Shown here piece by piece: positions 55,922-64,000 of a stretch of 64,000 nt of DNA. The stretch covers positions 40,398,001 through 40,462,000 of the forward strand of contig NC_072895.1 in the NCBI RefSeq assembly GCF_027943255.1. The letters run 5' to 3'. This DNA is from Anastrepha obliqua (taxonomy: Eukaryota > Arthropoda > Insecta > Diptera > Tephritidae). The first letter of the stretch is position 1; each line of letters starts with the position of its first letter. The position numbers were made by a program, and so were the translations under genes. Below the pieces are notes generated by a model. It made no database searches. It was not told the DNA's origin and saw nothing but the letters and a program-made list of their open reading frames with translations.

Positions 55922-56261
55922 TTATTGGTATTTGCACAGTAGCTGACTTGAGCGCTCTAAATAGCCGAAGAAAAAAGCAAGTTTTACACTTGCGAGTGGC
56001 GAAAACGCTAGCGCTTTGTCTGTGATCGGCAGAAGATTCTTTCAGGGGTGTGATATCGTACAGTTTATTATTATTCGCTGTGAAGATTTCGATTCTGGTT
56101 CGAGTAAAACCTGATAGCGAAAGGACGTACGGAGTCACTTCATTTAGATTTAACACTGAATCCGAAGTGTTTGATTTCTTTCATTCGTTTTTTTTATTCG
56201 AAAGAAGCGAGAAATATTTGAAGTAAACCAGATAAAGTTAAGAAATCATAAACCAAAGCAA
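55922..56261. other. Short gene-free interval
   Basis: AT-rich DNA between the LINE relic and the Pdi retropseudogene; no feature recognised. Confidence 0.4.
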
Positions 56262-56960
56262 GAAGTTCTTAATTTGTTCGCTGCTATTTGTGGCTATCAC
56301 TGCAACGGGTACTTACGCTAATGAAGAAGTGAAAATCGAAGATGGAGTACTTGCAAGGCGCTTGCTCCCGAATACGCCAAAGCCGCTAAGAAATTAGAGA
56401 AACAGAAGTCATCCATAAAATTGGCCAAAGTCGATGCTACTCTTGAGAGTGGTTTGCCTAAGAAATTCCAGGTGCACGGTTATTCCACACTGATGCTCTT
56501 CCGTGACGACACCCGGTGGAATACAGCGGTAGAGGACAATCAGAGGATATCGTTTCATGGGTTAACAAGAAGGCCGGTCCACCAGCCAAGGAGCTTAATA
56601 CCAGCGAAGAACTTGAAGAATTTTTGAAAACTAATGAAATCGCCATTGTCGGCTTTTTCAAAGACAAAAACGTGATAAAGTCAAAACTCTAATTTCGGCA
56701 GCCAACGCTCTGATTAATTTCTTATTCGGTGTCTGCAGCAACGAAGAGCATTTCGCCAAATATGAAACTAAAGACGGTTCTGTATTGCTCTTCAAGCCTT
56801 CGGTGTTCAAGGGCGAATTCAACGTTGAAAATCTGAAAAAGTTTGTCCAAGTACAATCTCTGCCTTTGAGTGTGGGATTTAACCATGAATCGGCTCCGAA
56901 GATCTTCGGTGGATCAATTAAATCGCTTCTGTTATTCTATGTTTCGAAGGACAATGTGCA
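56262..56960 (+). pseudogene. Processed pseudogene of protein disulfide isomerase (Pdi)
   Basis: Reading + frames gives, in order, the signal-peptide end and start of the mature protein ([12 protein letters not shown]), [92 protein letters not shown] and GGSIKSLLLFYVSKD. This is the a-b-b' part of fly Pdi. The segment with the first CGHC active site is deleted between GVL and LAPEYAK. No introns are visible across about 700 bp, and at least three frame breaks and stops are present. It ends in microsatellite DNA at about 56960. A retrocopy, later truncated. Confidence 0.85.
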
Positions 56961-59900
56961 TGTACATATGTATGTATGTATGTATAAGCGTGTACATATG
57001 TGGATCAATATTTGTATCTACTCTCTTGAGCTTTCCCTAACAAATATGTATGTATATACAAACCGTTATGTGCATACATCCCCATACATATATACACACA
57101 CGCACACCCACGAATTCACACACTTACACATTTATCCATTTTCGTCCGCACTCTTGACGGTCAGAGGCGACTTATCAGCCGCCCACAATTTAAGCGAAAA
57201 TGAAGGTAGAAATGTGTGTACATATTCTGAAAGCATAGTTAACGCTCAACGCCAACAACATCGACGGTTAACGCCAATTGCTATTTGCACGCGCTCTTCG
57301 CTCTTTGCAGTTCACTGCTGTACATCGTAGCCTTCGTCGACGGCAACGGCAACAGCAACAGCAACGTCAGCACCCAACGCCCAACATCAACAGATTCGTT
57401 ACCGTTGCCACTTCTGTTCCTGTAGCTGTTGTCATCGTCCCTCCGTCATCCCGCCATCAATCCACATTGCAGCACTCCAGCGACGTTTCGCTTTTATCGA
57501 TTGGTGGCAAAAACAAAATCAAACAAAAATGAAGAAGAAACACGCAGAAGCGCTGTAAGCAAACGAGCATGCGAGCGACCATTCGCCGTTTGAACAAAAA
57601 CAAGAAAAACAAAAGCGGTGACATTAGCTGCAGCACAGAGCAACAACATGTACAGCACTGACGGTGGCCGTATTGGGGCCCAGTGTGTGTAGTTGCTGGT
57701 AGTGGTGGCCATGGCGGTGGCGCTGGCGGTGGCTGTATCGGCAGCAGCAACAGTGACGCTGGTAAAACAGAGCACACTGTGCGGCGTGTGTTGGGGCAGT
57801 GACAACAGAAGCCCGCTTGGCATGCAAACAACAAAATCAACCAGGGCAACAACAGCAATAGCAATTACAAACAAACCAGCCGACAGACCGACCGGCCGCC
57901 CAACCGACCGAGTAACTAGTAGGTAGGCTAAAATCATCATTGTCGCGTCATGCCACTGCCTGCACAGCTAACCATTTCAACGACAACGAGAACGGCGGCT
58001 AAACAAAAACATCTACGGCAACGAAGGCGCAAACGATGTTTTGTGACGACTGACGACCGACGGCCGACGGCCGACGACAAGCAGCAACGTCAGTTGATTC
58101 GGCGTAACATGCAGACTCAGCTTAGGAACACATATAGATTCCCGTATGTATACATGTGTACATATGTATGTGTGGATATGCATACATACGTTAGCGTTTA
58201 GTTGTTGTCTTTGCTTTTTTCCTGTCGTTTTTGCGTTGTTTTGTTGCTATTTTTGTAAGTCGCTTTTGCTTTTATTCACTCGTTGCTCCCCTCGCTATAG
58301 TTGCTGCGTTGTTTTTGTAATACTCTATGTTGTTCTTGGTTTTTCTTTTTTTGTTATTTTGTTATAACAGCGTTGTGGTTGTTCTTTGTTGTTTTTGCTT
58401 TTGATATTTTCCAAGCGCTACTAGCGGTCGCTCTCACCACCTCACCGCCTGGCAGCCGCTTTTGTTCGCGGTGAAGCGCAGTACGGCCTGAACAGCAAGA
58501 AAAACAAGGGAGGGAAACAATAAACGTAGCAATGACTCCAGGAGCCTGGAAAGCAGCGGCGATGGTGGTGCCGTCTAGGAGTATGAAGATGATGACGATA
58601 CAGCCGCAAAGTGATGGGCTATGCACAGCTGATGTTGGTTGGGGTCGGCGCGGGACGAATACATACACGCGTTTGTGTAGGCGCCGCGATGGGACGTGCG
58701 GAATCCAATGCACAAAAAGCAGTAAAAAGCAACACAATCAGGCCACTGCATACACACGCGCGCATACACAAGTAAAAAGGCACAGTTTGGCGACTGCCAA
58801 ACAACGCTAGCATCCAAGCAACGGCAGATACGACATAGTTCAGTATAGCATAGTGGAGCCATTCACTGGCAGCACAGCAAAGTACAGGCACCGCCAGCAG
58901 GCACGCAGAGGTGAAGTGCGCGCACAAGCGTGAGCGCTGGTATGCTGTGTTGTGCCGTGCCGTGCTGAGACAATATTGGGGCTAGCTGTGGTAAAGCGGG
59001 TGAAAATCGGTCGGTAGGCGAGAGGAAAGCAAGCGGCATGCGAATGTGTGAGCGCGTATATATATGCGCGCGCGAGCTTTTGTATATCGGATAGTATGGG
59101 AGGCAACGGCGTAAAGAGATTAAAATAAAAAGAGGCTACATGGATAGTACAGGAGATTTAAAATAGTAGTACAGCGGCGGACAGCGACCAGAACAACGCT
59201 CGAATCGATAGATGGATGGATGAATGTTTGGTGGTGGTGATGGTAATGAGAATGCGACGGCGTTGAGTGTAGCTACCAACGTAGAAAATCCAAAACCAAT
59301 ATGAACAACAAAACTCAAATGAGTCGAATAGCGAACGGCATGGCACCTGAAAGAGGGCGGTAGAAGCAAAACGTAGGTACGGTCGGACGACGACAAGTTT
59401 TTTGTGTTTAGAGCGAACGACACTGGCGATAAGCAAAAACGGGTGGACGAAAGCAATAGCGGCAACTATACGACATCGTTGAGCTGGACAACAGCACATA
59501 AGGTATTTGTTGTTGATGTGATGGAGGATAGCAGGCGAAAAGTGAAAAAGCGAAATAAAAAGAAAAATAAAGGGAAGAAACAATAAAAGGAATAAACACC
59601 AATCCAAACCAAAAGCAGTAACAGCAACTAAAAATATCACGCATATAACGCAACGCAACGCAGAAGAGTCGCAATGGCATAAACAGGCGGTGGTGGTCTC
59701 AAGGTTCAACAGCTCAATGGCGCAAAGTTACAATCGGGCAGTGATAGCAAGGCAATGGTGCTCTTGGCGTTGCATGGGCAGAACTAAAGATCGCTGAATG
59801 CGCCATAATTATAGGAGGAAAAAGTGTTCGCTACCGAAGCGTCTGACCAACAAGGATAATTGTAAATCAGCTGAATACTACCCAGCATCAAAATATTACG

Positions 59901-62900
59901 AAATAATTATGTGCGCTTGCGCGTGCCGACTTACGTAATACGTTTAGAGATATGCCGTAAACGATCTACCACTGGAAAAAAAAGAAAACAGCATCAGCGC
60001 TCAAAGGTCTGTACCTAGGGACGACTCCAATAAGTTAATATATGAACTTACTGCTCTAAGCAAATAAAACTTTTAGTTGTATGCATACAAGCGGTAGCAA
60101 GGCGAAATTTCATATTTGTATGCATTTTCACATGTGTACCGATTTGTTTGGGTATATCAGCAAGCCGGTCGTGATGACCATAGCGTTCAATACCGCGAAT
60201 CGGGCAACGGCAGTGTTATGGCGTTTGCTGATAGGGACGATGGACTGCTGCTCGCTGAAAGTCTGCATCACAGGCAAGTGCAGACAACAACAAAGTAATG
60301 GCAAAACCGACACAGTATAAAACTCCATAGCTGAGCTGTGCCGCGAATCAGCGCACTGCCTGACGTGCTTGACCAAACATACATACATCCATACATACGT
60401 ACGTACGTCGGTGGCAACAACAGCAGCAGTAGCAACAGCCATCGCCAACGCCACACCATTGCCATTGCCGTCGCAGCAGTAAAAGCTGCCTAGCCTCCTT
60501 ACTTGAATGCCTGGCTGACTGTTTTCACGATGATGACGACAACAACGGCGACGACGACTACGAGTCCACGGTAAGTGTAATCAGCAGTCGTTTGGTCGGT
60601 CGATTGGAGGGTCGCTTGGTTGGTCGGTTGGCCGGCCGGACTGCTGGCTGGCTGGTTGGTTGGTGGTCGGCCGTTCGGTCGACCGGCAGTAGGAAGCGAA
60701 AGGCGCGCGCATACAGCAACAGCAAAACTATATGCGCGTATGTTAGTAAATATGTGTGTATGTATGTTTGTATGCACTCATACCTCATACCCATGGTAAA
60801 TGAAAAAACGCAGCTCGGCGGCTAGTGCTACAGGGAGGGATGCGATGTGTTGAACAGCACTATGGTGTGAAGTGGTGGTGGGATGGCGTGACGTGATGCG
60901 ACGAAGAGTGGAGTGGTGGGCGCAGAATACAAAGAGTAGAAAAGTGCGGCGCTGGCGTTGATACTGGGTGATGGGGGACGTTTGACGACGACAATGACGG
61001 CAATAACAATAACAAAAAAAGCAACAAAACGGCAGCCACAACAGCTACGAAGCGAAGTTGCGCGAATCGACGGTATACATGCGAACATGCATATCTATCT
61101 ACATAAATATATATATACATACACATATGTATGTATGTATGTATGTAAGTTTATTTGTAAGTTCACTGTGCGCCTTACACTTACTGCTATGCCAGCCTGC
61201 GGCCAACAGCGGGCGGCACGTGGGGAAACTGAACATGATGGCTCGCCTGCCTGCCTGCCTGCTTGTTTTGCCCTGCCGCGCCGTGCCTCGCTGTGCAGTG
61301 CTTTGCCCGGCTATGGTTGTAGCTGTGGCTGGGCTGCCTTTAGCTGGCGCACAACCAACAGCCACGCATTAAAGGGAGCTCACGTTGACGCGAAGAAAAG
61401 CGGTAGGGGCGGTAAAGCGTGCTAGCTTTGGTCGGGCGATTTGTTAGTTGAGTTTAGTACTTGCTGTATGGGGTCGTCGTTTGCTTTGGCTTGACGGCCG
61501 ATCGAATAAATGGTTAGCTGCGCAGCGTCGCTACCGTCGCTTGCTGCTGTGTCCGTTGTTGAATGTCGTTGATGAGCGAACGAGCGAATGAGTGCATGGT
61601 TGGTGGCGGCAATTGGGTGTGCTGACGCTTTATGTTGTGTTTTGTGGAGGCGGACGCATTGTATAGCGCGCAACAAAGTGTAGGCAATTGGAACGAACGT
61701 GATAGAGTTGCGTCGTTCGCGTACTTCCAATGTATGCGCTGCTGCGTTGATGTTGTTTCTGTTCTCATCACTTTTATATATGTATGTACGTAAGCACATA
61801 CATTTCTGTTTTTATGCAGGCGCATACATATATATATTTATATATATATATATATATGTGTGTGAATATACATGAGTGAATATTAGCGCTCGTCGTGCAT
61901 TTAATGATTTTGCCTGTCCTATTGCTGCTGTCGCTGATACCGCTGCCATTGAATACAGCTCCTGATGCTCGCTTTTATTAAGAAGTGCGTAAATCGTTCT
62001 ACAGTAAAGCGCCTACGCCACTGCATTGCAACAGCAGCTTAAACATCCTCAGTAACGCCATGAACATATGCCACCATCGTCACCTGTGCTATTGCGAAGG
62101 TTGATGTGGTGCTGCCATTGCCGTTACCATCATCATCATCATCATTATCACCATCATCATCAACAGTAACAGCCTTAGCCACAATACACTTATTCTTGTT
62201 GTTGCTGCTTTTAGGAATGCGCTGCTGCTATTCCAATCGCTACTTGCCTGCTGCCTGTTTGCCCGCTTTCCACTGCCACCGACCGACATACTGTCGCGCT
62301 TTTGTTGTTGACGCTGCTGCTGCTGCCAATGGCGCTGCTGCTGTTGGTGGTGGTGGTACTGGCGCTGCAGCTGCAGCTGCGACGGTGGCTGATGGTAATA
62401 GTGATGGTGAGGTTGTGGCTGTTGGTGTTGCTGGCGGCCGCCTTTTTGTCGTCATTGGCATCGGTGCTAGCATTGCTGTTGTTGTTACTCTGGCTGCCTG
62501 CCTTCTGCTGTCGTTGTCGTTGCCGCTGTCGCCGCCGCTGCTGTTTTTGTTTGTTACTGTTTTTTTGTTCACTGTGCCGTCTGTGTCTCTACTCTGCTCG
62601 TGTCTGTCGAACCGTTGCGCGGTGGTTGTACGTGCGCTCAGCTCATTCAAGTGTCCAACTTTTGTCGGAGCGGTCGCATCTGTACGGATAAATTCACACA
62701 ACATTCAGTCCGCTGGCTGCCAAGTGCGGTACAATAAACGGGAGCGCTTAATAATACAGTGTACATATATTGTGTATGTATACACGGGCCGATGTGTGCA
62801 TTGACATGTATGTATACATGTGTATTATGTGACATATAAATATACGCGTGTTCGCATATGTATGTACGTCTATAACAGTGATATAAAAGTAGTGTTGTTC

Positions 62901-63753
62901 GGCTATATCTAGTAAATACATACCCGACAGATCGTTTGGAGTTAAAGTATGCACATATGTATGTATCTACGTTTGCCTGTACATAAGTGAACACTGAAAC
63001 ACTGTGAAACATACTAACATACATCCATATACATACATTTAAGCGCTGTTGTTGGTGTTATTATTATTGGTGTGCTACAGCTGCCATAGTCACAGCAATT
63101 GCCTTTGCTACTCTTGGTTATAATCAGCGCTGTTGTAGCCGGAGCACCGCTGCCGTTGCCGTTGCCATTGCCATTGTCCGTCAACCAGTCGGCAGGCATT
63201 CCGAGTACTGCCACTGTGCTTGCTGTCTTGCCACCGTCGAGCAATCGATACTTACTGGCTGTGGTCTCTGCGTGCCGTGAAGACCATCAAATCCAACTAT
63301 AAACATATACAAACACATATACCTGAATTTATGCATATACACATACGCATGTGTATCTGCATATGTATGTAAATATATTGCGTATGCACGCTAATAACGC
63401 CTAATTGCAAACTATCCGATAAACGCAAAGTGCGTAGGAGGTGCGCGGTATCAAGTGTGTATGTGTGCGAGTGTGTGAAACGCATTGTCACTTGTTCCTT
63501 CTGCTGATCAGACGTTCGCGTATCCAAACAATTAATAAACAATAAAAAAAATACATTAACTGTGCGCATAACAAACCCGATGAACTTTACGACAAACAAT
63601 AACATAAGTAACCGAATAGTGGAGAAGTAGCGATAATGCCCGACTGGTAATCAAAACAAAAACGCTGATAATCGTTACGAAAGGCGAATAAATTAAAGAA
63701 TCATACATTATTTTCTTAATTGCAAACAACAAACAAAAATTGAGCACTCAAAC
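56961..63753. other. Microsatellite- and trinucleotide-rich region upstream of a MADF gene
   Basis: Contains (ATGT)/(ACAT)-type runs (about 56975-57090, 60750-60770, 61090-61150, 62990-63040), CAA/CAG runs (57330-57370, 57590-57660), GGTTGGTCGG-type tetranucleotides (60590-60690), CCTGCCTG (61240-61262), (AT)n (61825-61858) and long GCTGCTGTTG/CATCATCAT tracts (62125-62160, 62290-62570). GC content is clearly higher than in the rest of the window. The many open frames of up to 230 codons here are by-products of trinucleotide repetition on both strands. The most economical reading is promoter plus large 5' untranslated region or first intron of the gene starting at 63754. Confidence 0.6.
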
Positions 63754-63931
63754 ATGAAAACTCCGCGCGGTGCTAGTGAATCGTCCACAACATCCGACAA
63801 CACAACCGAATTCATCGATATCGTTAAGAAGTATGATGTTGTTTATAATACCCACAATCCCGATTATAAAAATGTCGAAGTGAAAATGAAGGTTTGGTCG
63901 CAGATTGCAGAGGAGATTGGCCTGTCTGTTG
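63754..63931 (+). CDS. First coding exon of a MADF-domain protein (partial, runs off window)
   Basis: ATG at 63754 begins KTPRGASESSTTSDNTTEFI and continues with the start of a MADF domain: FIDIVKKYDVVYNTHNPDYK, NVEVKMKVWSQIAEEIGLSV. The pattern V-x5-LYxxxxxxY...W..IA..(L/I)G..V is the MADF consensus (Myb/SANT-like DNA-binding domain of Adf-1-type factors). A GTAGGT donor at 63932 follows codon 59 plus one base, where MADF genes often have an intron. The remaining domain and any BESS motif lie outside the window. A sequence-specific transcription factor is expected. I cannot name the orthologue. Confidence 0.8.
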
Positions 63932-64000
63932 GTAGGTGCACACTGAGAACTTATAAATCATATTTATTATAAATACATATGTATGTATGTTTCGGCGTAA

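Noticed and set aside
57494..57940. 148-codon minus frame with hydrophobic segments
   Set aside because: CAG/CAA-type repeat translation; overlapping frames of equal length on both strands argue against coding.
62106..62804. 232-codon + strand frame rich in Leu, Ser, Ala and Val, and its minus-strand counterpart
   Set aside because: Produced by GCTGCTGTTG/CATCATCAT trinucleotide repeats; open on both strands, low complexity, no domain.

Overview
The window is animal nuclear DNA, most likely from a true fruit fly (Tephritidae, Diptera). The evidence is the AT-rich sequence, GT-AG introns, proteins closest to Drosophila orthologues as I remember them (TM2D1/amaretto, eEFSec, san/NAA50, a gustatory receptor, Mab-21/cGAS-like proteins), DD41D 'rosa'-type mariner relics, and dispersed repeats I associate with tephritids. 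There is no bacterial, plasmid or CRISPR content.

Layout. 1-19.3 kb is a gene-free graveyard of nested transposons: R1/jockey-like LINE fragments, several mariner families, a Tigger/pogo element inside an older TIR element, a near-perfect 0.2-kb-arm foldback, and tandem duplications. 20.3-33.9 kb is a compact gene island: TM2D1 (-), eEFSec (-), san (+), a three-exon gustatory receptor (+) and a four-exon cGAS-like (Mab-21) pseudoenzyme (-). Between TM2D1 and eEFSec lies a tandem array of U2 snRNA-derived sequences flanked by inverted tRNA-like SINE copies. 39.5-47.6 kb holds a second cGAS-like receptor (-) with an intact-looking catalytic triad and two long introns full of transposons. 47.6-56.9 kb is again transposon-rich: a Tc1 relic split by a mariner, a LINE ORF1 split by a MITE, and a retropseudogene of protein disulfide isomerase. 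57-63.7 kb is a microsatellite- and trinucleotide-rich stretch leading to the first coding exon of a MADF-domain gene cut by the window edge.

How the parts relate. The two cGAS-like genes lie head-to-tail on the same strand and share intron positions (the first intron has the same phase, in the GS-motif codon). One keeps E73, D75 and D191; the other has N60, N62 and R184 at the aligned sites. This suggests a duplicated innate-immune sensor locus with one active and one catalytically dead member. eEFSec implies the species still decodes selenocysteine. The other genes are housekeeping or sensory and show no operon-like link.

All exon boundaries were found by eye from splice signals and phase arithmetic; no alignment or search was run. 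Intervals not listed as features contain no gene I can support.
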